Shown here piece after piece: positions 27,205-36,243 of a stretch of 64,000 bases of DNA. The translations under genes and the position numbers were made by a program. This stretch comes from Methylobacterium nodulans ORS 2060 (lineage in GTDB: Bacteria > Pseudomonadota > Alphaproteobacteria > Rhizobiales > Beijerinckiaceae): positions 1-64,000 of the forward strand of contig NC_011892.1 in assembly GCF_000022085.1 (NCBI RefSeq), read 5' to 3'. The notes below the pieces were generated by a model. The model was not told the origin of the DNA and did not search any database. It was given only the letters and a program-made list of their open reading frames with translations. How positions within the stretch are numbered: the first letter of the stretch is position 1; each line of letters opens with the position of its first letter.

Positions 27205-27237
27205 TGCCGGCAGCCCGCGGCTCCGCGTGAGGCCGTG

Positions 27238-27624
27238 TTATGCGGCCCGAACGTCGGTTTGCGAGAAATCGTTGCCTTTGAAGAGGAGCGGTTCTCCCGT
27301 CAGGGCGGCAAGCGCATAGGAAAAGCAGTCGCCGAAGTTCAGCCCGGCGGAATGGCGGCCCTTGCCGTAACGCCGCCAGGCGCGCCGAGCCCGATCAGCG
27401 TGTTCCGGCTCGACCGCAACGATCTCGACCTCGGCCTTGTGCAGCCACAGATCGAGCTCGCTCCCGCCGGCTTCGCCGAGGCGGGTTTCCAGCACCATGG
27501 CAGCCTCGAGAACCGTGGCGGCCGAGATCAGACGCACAGGGTCGTCGGCGATCTTGCGTTCGAAGCCGGCCGCCTCCGGCTCATCGAGCGCGATTGCGAC
27601 GATGGCGGATGTGTCGATGACCAT
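27238..27624 (-). CDS. vapC: VapC-type PIN-domain toxin
   Basis: 128 residues with the PIN active-site acids: D4 (MVIDTSAI), E40 (AATVLEAAMVLE), D99 (NFGDCFSYALA) and D119 (KGNDF). VapC toxins are Mg-dependent ribonucleases, often cutting initiator tRNA or rRNA. The start codon overlaps the antitoxin stop (ATGA at 27624), so the pair is translationally coupled. Confidence 0.93.
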   Translation of the reverse strand: MVIDTSAIVAIALDEPEAAGFERKIADDPVRLISAATVLEAAMVLETRLGEAGGSELDLWLHKAEVEIVAVEPEHADRARRAWRRYGKGRHSAGLNFGDCFSYALAALTGEPLLFKGNDFSQTDVRAA

Positions 27625-27878
27625 CAGCCTGGCAATCCGTTCTCGTCATAGCCGAGGATCTCGTCGGCGCTGCGGGGGTCGAGGACAGGGAGGGTGCTCC
27701 ACCGGCGACGGCAGGCGGCCAGATCTTCGAGCAGCGCCGCCTTGCGCGCGTCGGAGCCGACGCGGCGCAGGCGCTCCTCCAGCGCTTTCCGGGTGGCGAC
27801 CGTGATGGTTTCTCCTGTGCGTTCAGCCAGCGTTCGCGCCAACCGCTCGGTTTCCGGGTCTTTGATGCTCAGTGCCAT
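27624..27878 (-). CDS. vapB: VapB-type antitoxin (Rv0623-like)
   Basis: 84 residues. The N-terminal [37 protein letters not shown] is a ribbon-helix-helix DNA-binding region typical of the Rv0623/VapB group. The C-terminal [17 protein letters not shown] is the toxin-neutralising tail. GGGAG precedes the ATG. It should repress its own operon as a VapBC complex. Confidence 0.93.
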   Translation of the reverse strand: MALSIKDPETERLARTLAERTGETITVATRKALEERLRRVGSDARKAALLEDLAACRRRWSTLPVLDPRSADEILGYDENGLPG

Positions 27879-27998
27879 GGCAAGGCTCCCAGGTTCCTAA
27901 GTTTCTATTTTCTACCTACATAGCACGGCGAGCCTCGCATTCCATGACACCGGCAGAAGGCCGGAGCTTCCAGCCCTCGGCTCCTTGCGAGCTCGTGC

Positions 27999-30128
27999 CT
28001 ATTCGGCGGCGACGGCGTAGGAGCCCCGGTCGCCAACCTCCGGATCAGTCCCGTCCTCGGCGGCCAGGAACGCCGGCAACGCCTCCGGCCGGGCCTCCGG
28101 CTCGGAGGCTGCGGTCCCCCTCTCATGATCCATGTCCGCTGCGGGCAGGGCGCCGCGGTCGAGCCCCGGCGTGCGCAGCGGCTGCGGCAGCCAGCCGGAC
28201 CCCGCCAGGAGCCGCTCCGCCTCCCGCGCCATGTCGGCCTTCTTCAGGTGATCGATGAGCTGGGCCGCCTGCTCGCCCCGGGCCTCCCGCACCGCGCTCA
28301 GGATGCGGCTCTTCGTGACCTTGCCGAAAAAGTTGGCCGCCGTCGGCTCCCAGTGCCGCGCCATGGCGAGCCCCACCAGCTCGGCGACGCGGTGGCCATG
28401 CGCGATGGCCGCCGGCCGACTGTCGTGGGGAAGCTGCATGGCATTGACGCTCAGGCCCGCGCAGAGCGCGAACAGGCTGGCGCGCGAGTCGGCGTCGAGA
28501 CCCAGCAGGAAATCCCACAGCGCCGCCGATTGGCGCGGCAACTGGCCGGCCCAGAGATCCCGCCGGCTCTGGAGCGCAGTGGCCGGGCCGAACGTCGCCA
28601 GGCCCTCGACCGAACGGTCCGGGCTCGTGCTGCGGGTCGTGATCTCCAGGCACGAGTCGCCCGAGAGATGGAACACCCGCAGCACCATCGCGTGCAGCAC
28701 GGCGAGGAAGGCGGCATCGGGGTCATCCGCCAGCGCCTCGCGCAGCGCCAGCGTGCGATAGGTGGTCAGCTCCATCATGTGCCGCTCGGTGAGTGGACGG
28801 TCCGTCTCGGCCTCGTCAGGCTCGGGGGCCGGTTCAGTCCCCTGCGGAGCGCCTCCGATCGTGAACACCACGCACTGCACCGCGGGCGTCTCGCCCTCCG
28901 GAACGCCAGCGGCGTCGCCCTCCGGGGCCGCCGGGCTCTCGATCGGCAGGTCGCCGAGGCGCACGTAGCCCCGCTCGATCCGCAGTTCGCCGTCGTGGTC
29001 CAGGCTGACGAACGCGCCGGCGATCGCGATGTCCGCGGGGGCATAGCGGAACGCCCGGGCGTCGAAGGCCTCGATCGCCCGCTCCAGCTCGGCCAGGCGC
29101 GCGTCGACCTCCTCCGGCAGGTCGCCGTCGCCGGCATGCTGCTGCTCGAGGTCATCGTACTCCGCGCGCAGCGCGTCGCGGGCGGCTGTCTCCTCGTCGG
29201 TGAGCACCGGCTCGGGAAAGACGCGGCTCAGGCCGTTCTTGTGCCCGTAGGGGAAGTGCAGGGCGACCTCGACCCACTTCCATCCCTCCGCCCGCACCTC
29301 GGCCGCCAGGAGCTGGAGCTTCTCCGTGGCGAGGCGGTCGAGGAGCGCCGGGTCCTTGAACCAGCCCTCGCCCTCCTCGGAGAACAGGTCCCGGATGACG
29401 CTGCCGCCGGCCGCCTCATACGCCTCCGTGCCCACGAACTGCGCCCGGGGGTCGCTGCTGGGCACCTGCTCGCGGGTGAGCATCTGGCGGATCGTGTAGG
29501 CCGGAGCGGGATAGCGCTGCTGCCGGATCGCGTCCCACACCTGTTCCTGCTGCGCGTGGTCGGGCGACACCGTGAAGGCCATGAGCTGCTGCAGCGTCAT
29601 CTCCTCGGCCGCGTAGGCGGCCAGGAGCGTCTCGCTGACCGAGGCGAGCTTGAGGCGCTGCTTCACAATGGTGACCGTGACGAAGAAGCGGGCGGCGACG
29701 TCCTCCTCGCTCAGGCCGGCCTCGATCAGGGCCTTGAAGGCCCGGAACTGATCGAGGGGGTGGAGCTGCTCGCGCATGGCGTTCTCGGCCAGCGAGTCCT
29801 CTTCGGCCGAGATCGCGCTGCCGGGCTCGCGCACGATGCAGGGCACCGGGGCGGTCTTGGTCATGCGCCGGGTCTTCACCAGCCGCTCCAGGGCCCGGAA
29901 GCGGCGGCCGCCGGCGGGCACCTCGAACAGGCTGGTCTCGGCGCCATCAGCGTCGAGGACGGGGCGCACGCACAGGGACTGGAGCAGGCCGCGATGGGCG
30001 ATGTCCTCGGCGAGCTGCTCGATGGTCTGGCCGTGGCTGATGCGCCGGACGTTGGCCTGGCTGAGCACCAGCTTGTCGAAGGGGATGGTGCGGGCGGACG
30101 CGAGGGTGATCTTCTTGCTGGCAGCCAT
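27999..30128 (-). CDS. Large ParB/RepB-type plasmid partition-like protein
   Basis: 709 residues; the start at 30128 is preceded by GGAGATC. The ParB/Sulfiredoxin-type N-terminal domain (about 15-115) has the nucleotide-binding motif as AGGRRFRA (72-79) and the ENAMREQLHPLDQ box (115-127), then the ParB HTH (about 138-165, SEEDVAARFFVTVTIVKQRLKLA). The remaining 540 residues are an uncharacterised helical extension with acidic linkers (about 395-470). Such 650-720-residue ParB-like proteins occur on Rhizobiales plasmids. No ParA lies beside it, so a role in transcription or plasmid upkeep other than classical partition is possible. Confidence 0.88.
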   Translation of the reverse strand: MAASKKITLASARTIPFDKLVLSQANVRRISHGQTIEQLAEDIAHRGLLQSLCVRPVLDADGAETSLFEVPAGGRRFRALERLVKTRRMTKTAPVPCIVREPGSAISAEEDSLAENAMREQLHPLDQFRAFKALIEAGLSEEDVAARFFVTVTIVKQRLKLASVSETLLAAYAAEEMTLQQLMAFTVSPDHAQQEQVWDAIRQQRYPAPAYTIRQMLTREQVPSSDPRAQFVGTEAYEAAGGSVIRDLFSEEGEGWFKDPALLDRLATEKLQLLAAEVRAEGWKWVEVALHFPYGHKNGLSRVFPEPVLTDEETAARDALRAEYDDLEQQHAGDGDLPEEVDARLAELERAIEAFDARAFRYAPADIAIAGAFVSLDHDGELRIERGYVRLGDLPIESPAAPEGDAAGVPEGETPAVQCVVFTIGGAPQGTEPAPEPDEAETDRPLTERHMMELTTYRTLALREALADDPDAAFLAVLHAMVLRVFHLSGDSCLEITTRSTSPDRSVEGLATFGPATALQSRRDLWAGQLPRQSAALWDFLLGLDADSRASLFALCAGLSVNAMQLPHDSRPAAIAHGHRVAELVGLAMARHWEPTAANFFGKVTKSRILSAVREARGEQAAQLIDHLKKADMAREAERLLAGSGWLPQPLRTPGLDRGALPAADMDHERGTAASEPEARPEALPAFLAAEDGTDPEVGDRGSYAVAAE

Positions 30129-30612
30129 GTCGGGATCTCCGCGACGGGCGGCCGGGAGCCTCTCTCCCGATCCCTCATCCCCGTCGTGACCTCCCCAGCC
30201 CTCCTCTCCCTCTTGCTGCCCACCGGCTGCCATGGGCTGGAATCACCTGACGCAACGGCCTATTATCGCCATGGGGCGGTACGCGCCGCCCTGGGGCGTG
30301 GAAACCCCGAGCACACCGGCTTGGTGCCCGCCGGCTTGGGCACCGGATTCCTTGACCATGCGGTCGGGGAGCCTGCGACGCATGTCCAGGCGCTCCGGTG
30401 CTAAAGGTCGTAGGGACCGGGTGTGCTCGGTTTTCCAACTCCCCGACTAGGGATGGTCTTCGGCTCGTTTGCGGGGGCGCACCGCAGACACGAGCTTCCC
30501 GGGGAGGCGATCTGTGTGCGGCTCGATTGATCACAATACGGTTTGGTCGCGCGAGTGCCGCCCGAACCTGACTGGAGCACCATACCCCCGCCCAGGTTAG
30601 GCTGGACGCGCC
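30129..30612. promoter_or_regulatory. Leader of the ParB-like gene; no other gene
   Basis: 30137-30225 is similar to the leader of the ArdC gene (34788-34860): both carry CGCGACGGG, then CCGG(G)AGCCTCTCTCC, then a CCCCGTC and CCTC-rich run. This suggests a shared promoter or untranslated region. 30230-30612 shows no gene; GTGTGCTCGG and GAGCACACC (about 30309-30432) form distant inverted repeats. Confidence 0.45.
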
Positions 30613-30828
30613 ATGTGGCTGAGGCGACGCGCGCGCCGCTGGGCCTGCGTGCGGGCTCGGGCCCGGATCATGCAGGGCCGCTACGGGGCCGAAGCCTATT
30701 ACGTGGCGCGGGATCGCGCGCGCCGGCCGCACGGACAGCGGGTGTGGTTCTGGACGCGCGTCGCGATCGAGCTGGCTCGTTGGCAGGGACGTGAGATCGG
30801 CGTCAGCGCCAGCGATCGGTGGCGGTAG
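30613..30828 (+). CDS. Small basic protein (71 aa)
   Basis: Rich in Arg and Trp (MWLRRRARRWACVRARARI, then YGAEAYYVARDRARRPHGQRVWFWTRVAIELARWQGREIG). The composition is consistent over the whole length and ends in SASDRWR, with no frame decay, which favours a real gene. The ribosome site is weak. Function unknown; a nucleic-acid-binding or membrane-associated plasmid peptide is conceivable. Confidence 0.5.
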   Translation: MWLRRRARRWACVRARARIMQGRYGAEAYYVARDRARRPHGQRVWFWTRVAIELARWQGREIGVSASDRWR

Positions 30829-30910
30829 GCGCCCCGTTCCGGGAGCCCATCCGAGGGTCGCAACGCAATGCCAGCCTCCTGTTTGGCTTGGATTTTCGAT
30901 GGGAGTTCAC

Positions 30911-31483
30911 ATGGCAAGCAGCATTGAATTCTTGCTGAAGCAGCTCTGGGTCTTGAATGAACAGGACGGCATCCAGCAATCGATGAGACGATGCTCTCAC
31001 ACGATGGATGGGATCGCCACGTTTGATCCATCGAAAAAGATCAAACTCAGCCCCATGCTCAGGGAGAGGTTTCGATGTGCTTACGAATGGGAAAATGCAG
31101 CGATTGGCCAAACCTGGCTGGGGTTGGACAAAGTTGCGATCGCATCCGATGATACACAAATAAGAAAGCACTATGATCTTCGTGTTCAAAATTGGACACA
31201 CGCCCCTCCCGCAATGACTACCCCGTCGCGAACCGCCATCTACGGCATCAATACGGAGAGGCGCGAGGCAACTTATTTGGCTTGGCCAGCCGAAGACGAA
31301 GAGCCGATCATTTGCGCCCTTTACGGTGGTCAATTCGATATCTTCAAGAACTTGAAGAGATATCTCGAATTTCTAGCCGGAGACCGCTGCCATGACGACA
31401 GTGAGGAAATCCTTCCGCACGTCCCGCTGTCAGTCGACGAGGTCGTGACGAAGGCCCGTGAGGACGGAGGCCTCGAGCGCTGA
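30911..31483 (+). CDS. Hypothetical soluble protein (190 aa)
   Basis: The ATG at 30911 has GGGAG 5 bp upstream; an ATG at 30899 is possible but lacks a site. The protein is soluble, with moderate GC. The segment REATYLAWPAEDEEPIICALYGGQFDIFKNLKRYLEFLAG resembles the core strand-helix pattern of SUKH (SMI1/KNR4) domains, which include immunity proteins, but the match is by eye and weak. No toxin partner lies next to it. Confidence 0.6.
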   Translation: MASSIEFLLKQLWVLNEQDGIQQSMRRCSHTMDGIATFDPSKKIKLSPMLRERFRCAYEWENAAIGQTWLGLDKVAIASDDTQIRKHYDLRVQNWTHAPPAMTTPSRTAIYGINTERREATYLAWPAEDEEPIICALYGGQFDIFKNLKRYLEFLAGDRCHDDSEEILPHVPLSVDEVVTKAREDGGLER

Positions 31484-31590
31484 GAATACCGGTCGCTGAG
31501 GCTGACGAGACCCCCGTGCTCAACGCTCGCAGCGCACCATGCGCACCTGGTGCCGACGGATCAGCTCGGCCAGCGTTCGTAGGACGACCC

Positions 31591-31784
31591 GCATGAAGAC
31601 CGGACTGAACAGTCCGGAGTTCAATCCGATCGAGCGTGCCTTCGCCAAGCTGAAGGCCCTCCTGAGCAAGGCGGCCGAACACTCCTTCAACGGATTGCGC
31701 CAAGCCATCCTGCGCATCTTCGATGCCTTCACGCCTGCCGAATGCTCCAACTACTACGCCGGAGCAGGATATTACGCAAAATAA
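31591..31784 (+). pseudogene. IS630-family transposase, C-terminal fragment
   Basis: SPEFNPIERAFAKLKALLSKAAEHS, then DAFTPAECSNYYAGAGYYAK and a stop, is the C-terminus of IS630/Tc1-type transposases; the Glu of NPIERAF is the last catalytic residue. Everything upstream is lost. A GGACTGAACAGTCC palindrome at about 31600-31613 marks the junction. Confidence 0.8.
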
Positions 31785-31935
31785 GCTGAAAATGCCCTAA
31801 GGTCGGTGGGCCAGGGTGCGCTGCCCGGAAGCGGACCTCTTGAACGCGTGCTGAGGGTGGGAGTGCGCCTCGATTGTCGGCACGGGACGCGGTCGTGCGT
31901 CCTTGGTCAAAGACGCACGCAAGCCGGAGAAGCTC

Positions 31936-32577
31936 ATGGCCGACCTCGTTCTCCACACCTTCGATTGGGTTCCCGAGATGCCTCGGGGCTATGTGCGTGA
32001 CCTGCGGGTGCGTTGGGCTCTGGAAGAGGCCGGTTTGCCGTATCGCGTCGAGAGTGTGCCGTTCGGAAAGCGGGGCGCCGAGCACTTCGCGCACCAGCCC
32101 TTCGGCCAGGTGCCGTGGCTGACCGATGGAGACCTCTCGACCTTCGAGAGCGGCGCGATCCTGGTTCATCTCGGCGAGCGCAGCGAGGCCCTGATGCCTG
32201 CCGATCCCCGTGGCCGCAGCGAAGTTCTGGAGTGGGTGTTCGCGGCGCTCAACTCAGTCGAGATGGCGAGCCTGCCCTGGTCCATTGTCCAGTTCTCCGG
32301 CGACACAGGCGATACGCCGGGATGGACGCCTCTCAATCAATTCCTCAACGCTCGACTTCAGCACATGGAGCCGGTGCTGGCCGGACGCGAATGGGTGGCC
32401 CGGGGGGTCTTTTCCGTAGCCGACATCCTCATGGCCGACGTGCTGCGCCTCGTGGACCGCTTTGAGGGGCTGGCGGGTTTTCCCAGCTGTCGCGCCTACG
32501 TCGCGCGCGCGACGGCGCGTCCGGCCTTCCTGAAGGCGCATGCGGACCAGATGGCGCATTTTGCTGCGGCAGACTGA
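31936..32577 (+). CDS. Glutathione S-transferase family protein (213 aa)
   Basis: The start at 31936 has CGGAG 9 bp upstream. The N-terminal thioredoxin-like domain (1-80) contains VRDLRVRWALEEAGLPYRVESVPF, the FGQVPWLTDGD cis-Pro motif and the FESGAILVHLGE glutathione-binding segment. The C-terminal all-helical domain (90-205) has the FSVADILMADVLR N-capping box. It conjugates or isomerises electrophiles with glutathione; the substrate is unknown. Cargo between IS630 debris and the MmcQ/YjbR gene. Confidence 0.93.
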   Translation: MADLVLHTFDWVPEMPRGYVRDLRVRWALEEAGLPYRVESVPFGKRGAEHFAHQPFGQVPWLTDGDLSTFESGAILVHLGERSEALMPADPRGRSEVLEWVFAALNSVEMASLPWSIVQFSGDTGDTPGWTPLNQFLNARLQHMEPVLAGREWVARGVFSVADILMADVLRLVDRFEGLAGFPSCRAYVARATARPAFLKAHADQMAHFAAAD

Positions 32578-32784
32578 ACGGCTTTGGACGTCCGCTCAGG
32601 GTCGTTCTTTCCCAGCGGCTGGGCTGGTTTGTGTTCGATCGCACGCTGTCGGCGGCGGAGCGCCGTTGGGCGTTCGAAGTGCGGCGCGTGTTCGCCAAGC
32701 GCATCGGTCACGAGATCAGGCTCGATACCGCAACTCGCATGCTCATGCGGGACGACGGCACCAAGCGGCTACGAGGGGTGACGA

Positions 32785-33117
32785 GTGACCACGGGAGATG
32801 ATTTGCGACGAGCGGCGTTAGCGCTGGAGGGCACTGTCGAGAGCCCGCATTTCGACCGTGCCGCGTTCAAGGTCGCCCGCATCTATGTGACGTTGGCGGC
32901 GGATGGCCGCACAGCCAATTTCAAGTTCAGCCCGGACGAGCAGGAGTTCAAATGCCTCCTGGCCCCCGACGCCTTCAGCCCCGTGCCGAATGCCTGGGGC
33001 AAGCAGGGATGGACGACTGGCCGTTTGTCCGCGCTGAGCGAGGAGGAGCTTGTCAGCGCGCTCAAGACGGCCTGGGCGCACGCGCTGCCGAAAAAGCCGA
33101 ACCGTCGCCGCCGTTGA
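32785..33117 (+). CDS. MmcQ/YjbR family protein (110 aa)
   Basis: The GTG at 32785 opens a protein of the CyaY-like-fold MmcQ/YjbR family (PF04237): DDLRRAALALEGTVESPHFDRAAFKVARI, LAADGRTANFKFSPDEQEFKCLLAPDAF, WGKQGWTTGRLSALSEEELVSALKTAWAHALPKK. These small proteins are thought to bind DNA; the exact role is unknown. A short frame upstream (about 32620-32795) is discussed under rejected items. Confidence 0.9.
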   Translation: MTTGDDLRRAALALEGTVESPHFDRAAFKVARIYVTLAADGRTANFKFSPDEQEFKCLLAPDAFSPVPNAWGKQGWTTGRLSALSEEELVSALKTAWAHALPKKPNRRRR

Positions 33118-33125
33118 GGTTGCCG

Positions 33126-33833
33126 TCAGTAGTTGGCGACATCGGTTCGAGGACGACGGTGCAGGTCTTTCCGAGAACCGGGTCCTTCGCCGCTTGCCAA
33201 GCGAAGGAAGCCCGGACGCCGGCCGGCCCCTGGATCGGGGTCTTCGGCCGGGGCAGGAAGACGCTGTGAAGCGTGGATAGGAGCGATTTGTCGGCGTCGA
33301 TCGATCAGGCGCACGCGCGAGGTCAGGAAAAGGATGCCCGCGCCGAGATTGCCACGGAAGACGAGTTCGTTGGCCGGGGCCGTCTTGGGGCCGCCCCCGA
33401 CCGTGCGCCGCCCGATCCGGCGGAACGCCGCGTCGAAGGTCGCCGGGTGGAACAGCCACGGCGGCCGGTGCGGGTCGAAGCGCCCGACGGCGATCTGGTG
33501 CAGAAGCCCGGCGAGATAGGGCGGATCGCCTGGATAGCGGCAGGTCCGCCATAGGGCACGAATTGTGCGCCGGAGCGCGGTGTCGAGCGCGAACAGGCGG
33601 GCCCGGGCCTGCCGCCAGCCGGCGGTCCGCTGGCGACGGCGCTCGCGCTCGGCCTCGGCCCACCAGACGGCGCGGCAGGCCATCTCGGCGGCGACGTCGT
33701 GCTGGCTAGCCGCGATCGCGTCGGCAAAGAGCGGCAGCGCCTCGAGTTCCAGGCGCTGCTTGCGCAGGAACGCTGCGCGCTTGCACGACGTCTCACGATA
33801 GGGCTCCGGTCGGGGTACGCGGCGGAAGCGCAT
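33126..33833 (-). CDS. Plasmid-associated hypothetical protein (235 aa)
   Basis: Arg/Trp/Ala-rich helical protein: RFRRVPRPEPYRETSCKRAAFLRKQRLELEALPLFADAIAASQHDV, then WRQARARLFALDTALRRTIRALWR, HQIAVGRFDPHRPPWLFHPATFDAAFRRIGRRTVGGGPK and ELVFRGNLGAGILFLTSRVRL. It abuts the ArdC gene (start 1 base from its stop), so both are probably one transcript. After residue about 175 the sequence looks unlike the body, suggesting a replaced 3' end. No biochemical function is known. Confidence 0.7.
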   Translation of the reverse strand: MRFRRVPRPEPYRETSCKRAAFLRKQRLELEALPLFADAIAASQHDVAAEMACRAVWWAEAERERRRQRTAGWRQARARLFALDTALRRTIRALWRTCRYPGDPPYLAGLLHQIAVGRFDPHRPPWLFHPATFDAAFRRIGRRTVGGGPKTAPANELVFRGNLGAGILFLTSRVRLIDRRRQIAPIHASQRLPAPAEDPDPGAGRRPGFLRLASGEGPGSRKDLHRRPRTDVANY

Positions 33834-34780
33834 CAGGCGGCCTCCGCCTCAGCCGACGCGGGCGACTCCGCATCGAGCAGGCGGCCAAGCAGCCAATCGG
33901 CCGCCTTGCTGGCGTGGGAGGCGGCCCGCACGATGGCGCGGTCGTCCTCGCGCAGGACCTCAAGCCACGCCCCAATGTAGTCGGCGTGGCGCACGGTCGG
34001 GACGATGCCGAGGCTCGCGCAGACGAAAGCCGCCGAGATCTCGGCCACGAGTTCCTCGCGGGCGTAGCAGGCGCCGCCACGCGGCCCCTTCATCTCGCGG
34101 TTCAAGCGCGAGGCGTGGCCGGTGGCGTGGGAGAGCTCGTGCGCGGCGGTGCGGTGGAAGTTGATCGGCTCGTGGAAGGCCTCGGGCGGGGGCAGTACGA
34201 TCACGTCGTCGGCTGGCCGATAGAAGGACATGTGGCCGCCGATGCGGATGGTCACGCCGGAGGCCTCCATCAGGGCACGAAAGCGCGGGAGGATGAGGTC
34301 CTCGCGCGGCGGCGCGGGGACGAGCATCTCCGTAGGCAGGCCGTCGCACTGGGCGACATTGAAGACGGTGAAGCGCTTCAGGAACGCGATCTGGCGGGCC
34401 TGATCGCCGTCGCGGTCGGCACGCTGGCGCTCGTCTTCCGGGGTGAAGCGGTCGGCATAGACCACGGTGGTGCCGTGTTCGCCACGGCGCACGCAGCCGC
34501 CGAGGCTGAGCGCCTGGCGGAAGGTGAGCCAGCGCTGGGTCGCGTAGCCGTTCTCGATCGCAGCGGCCCAGAGCAGCATGACGTTGATGCCACTGTAAGC
34601 TCGGGTCGAGGCGGCGTTGCGAGGCATGGTCACCGCGGCGGTGCCGGGGCCGGTGCTCCAGGGCTGGACCCAGGGCACGCAGCCGGCTTCGAGCTGAGCG
34701 ATGATCTTGTCCGTGATCTCCCGGTAGAGGCTGGCGCGCTCGGTGCGGGTGCTGCGCGCGGGCGAGGAAGCTCGGGCCAT
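33833..34780 (-). CDS. ardC: ArdC-family antirestriction protein
   Basis: 315 residues. The N-terminal ssDNA-binding ArdC domain (about 15-145) has SLYREITDKIIAQLEAGCVPWVQPW, SGINVMLLW and FLKRFTVFNVAQCDGLP. The C-terminal metallopeptidase-like domain has HELSH (214-218), H222 and EELVAEISAAF (from 242), the zinc site of polyvalent ArdC proteins. ArdC protects incoming plasmid DNA from host restriction during conjugation. It is followed directly by a plasmid hypothetical gene, and its leader resembles that of the ParB-like gene. Confidence 0.93.
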   Translation of the reverse strand: MARASSPARSTRTERASLYREITDKIIAQLEAGCVPWVQPWSTGPGTAAVTMPRNAASTRAYSGINVMLLWAAAIENGYATQRWLTFRQALSLGGCVRRGEHGTTVVYADRFTPEDERQRADRDGDQARQIAFLKRFTVFNVAQCDGLPTEMLVPAPPREDLILPRFRALMEASGVTIRIGGHMSFYRPADDVIVLPPPEAFHEPINFHRTAAHELSHATGHASRLNREMKGPRGGACYAREELVAEISAAFVCASLGIVPTVRHADYIGAWLEVLREDDRAIVRAASHASKAADWLLGRLLDAESPASAEAEAA

Positions 34781-34980
34781 CGGCGGGCTTTCGCGACGGG
34801 TGCCGGAGCCTCTCTCCGACCGTCCACCCCGTCCGAAGCCCCCTGCCGTCCTCTTCCTCCCGAGGCTGGCTCCTGGGACTGAGCGCTCCCGGCGAGACGA
34901 TCGCCGGCCGCGGCACGCTTGGCTTAACCCTGGGGAGCTAAGGTGGGCCCCCGATCAGGCCTCGGGCCGAGGAGCAGGGA

Positions 34981-35313
34981 TGCCGATCCGGCCCGAGCAC
35001 CGGTTCTTCTACCCCATCGACTGGCCGCAGCTCTCCGCCGTGATCCGGTTCCGCCGCGCGGGCGGGCGGTGCGAGTCCTGCGGCCGGCCCCACCTGCAGC
35101 AGGTCTTCCATCTCAGCGACGGACGCTGGTGGGATGGCGAGATCGGAGCGTGGCGGGACGGCTCGGGGCGGCGGCTGCGCGGCCGGCCGAAGGTCGAGGA
35201 TCTGCTCGGGAGGGTGCGCACGACGCGGGTGGTGCTGGCGACGGCGCACCGGGATCACGATCCCTCGAACAATGCGGATGCCAACCTCGCGGCCTTCTGC
35301 CAGCGCTGCCACA
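34981..35313 (+). pseudogene. CxxC/HNH-like zinc protein, 3' end replaced by IS1182 DNA
   Basis: MPIRPEHRFFYPIDWPQLS, CESCGR (a CxxC pair), FHLSDGRWWDGE, a central basic region and AHRDHDPSNNADANLAAFCQRCH form an HNH-like two-CxxC protein of about 110 residues. At about 35314 the frame passes into IS1182 sequence, so the C-terminus is lost or altered. A second, dead copy lies at 17715. The ArdC-divergent position suggests a backbone gene; nuclease activity is unproven. Confidence 0.7.
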
Positions 35314-35589
35314 TAAGACGTCGCGGCGTGAGCGCAAGAAGGTCGAGATGTTGTTTGCCCACCTCAAGCGCCTCTTGAAGCTGGATCGGCTCCGGCTGCG
35401 GGGTCCGAACGGAGCCCGCGACGAGTTCCACCTCGCCGCAGCTGCTCAGAACCTGAGGAAGCTCGCCAAGCTCGTCCCGGTCCCGCAGCCGAGCCCGGCT
35501 TGATCGGCGGGAGGCACTCCGTGCCCCACGAGGGTCGCTCCTCGCAGCCACCGCTGATCCAGCCTGCCCGCGAGTTTTGCAACGAAATC
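35314..35589 (+). mobile_element. IS1182-family fragment (transposase tail and right end)
   Basis: The frame SRRERKKVEMLFAHLKRLLKL to VPVPQPSPA, stop at 35503, and the following DNA to GAGTTTTGCAACGAAAT are essentially identical to the end of the IS1182 copy at 43536-45054, in opposite orientation. The rest of the element is absent. Confidence 0.88.
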
Positions 35590-35807
35590 GGCGCGAAGCA
35601 GCCGCTGGCTCGGTGACCGCAGGCATCGATATTGTTGGAAAAGACCCTGACGCCCTTCGGCTCCTCTACAGGTAGTGGCAACTGCAGCGCACCGGCCCAA
35701 CCTGTTTTATGCTGGCGCACAAGAGCGAGCCCCAAACGGAGTTTTTCAACAATATCCATCGAAAGCGGATCAAAACTCACCAACAGCATCCGGCCATTTT
35801 TAGGCGG

Positions 35808-36002
35808 GACAGGTGGTACAGGTGGTACTCGAAGGGGAAATCCACGGAATAAGTGGTACTGGGCCGGGTACAAGGTGAGACAGGCCCCTCGCCAGCAACC
35901 TGGCGGTATCACACTGTCCCACCCCAGGTACCACCTAAACCTGCTTGTCTTCGCTCTGCAGTACCGCCTGTACCCCTTGTACCACTCTTACGACCCCTGA
36001 GG
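35808..36002. repeat. GTAC-rich palindromic locus 1
   Basis: Iterated GGTGGTAC / GTACC(A/G)CC units: GGTGGTACAGGTGGTACTCG on the left, CAGTACCGCCTGTACC and TTGTACCAC on the right, with CCTAAACCTGCTTGTCTTCG between. The order of blocks matches locus 2 at 37714-37902. The surrounding 35590-36050 holds no complete gene; a minus-strand frame (NGRMLLVSFDPLSMDIVEKL) may be the scrap of one. Confidence 0.6.
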
Positions 36003-36061
36003 GCTGAAGGGCGAGCCGAAGGCAAACCGGGCTTCCCGGTCGTACTGCACCGCTTCCAAGC

Positions 36062-36243
36062 GAATGCGGGCCGAACGCCTGCGGGCGCCACGCCCGGCGG
36101 TCGTGCAGCGGAAGGTGACGAACGGCTACCGAGCGATGTGGGCGGCTCGGGGAGAGGCGGACGTGCGCACCGTCGTAGCGACCGTCACCCTCAAGACCAA
36201 GGCGAGCCCCTTCGCCATCCTGCTCACCACCAACAGCGGCTAA
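36062..36243 (+). pseudogene. IS66-family transposase, C-terminal scrap
   Basis: PAVVQRKVTNGYRAMWAARGEADVRTVV followed by SPFAILL and a stop at 36243 matches the last 50 residues of IS66 transposases but differs from both full copies in the tail. The rest is missing. 36244-36528 shows no gene. Confidence 0.75.

Noticed and set aside
28125..30404. 759-codon frame opposite the ParB-like gene
   Set aside because: Shadow of the real gene; no domain content and repetitive composition.
32620..32795. Plus-strand frame WFVFDRTLSAAERRWAFEVRR between GST and MmcQ/YjbR genes
   Set aside because: It looks protein-like but has no credible start codon with a ribosome site; at best a gene remnant.
33126..33305. 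C-terminal 60 residues of the ArdC-adjacent protein taken as a separate domain
   Set aside because: Arg/Pro-rich low-complexity text after the conserved TSRVRL point; more likely out-of-family tail after a rearrangement than a domain.
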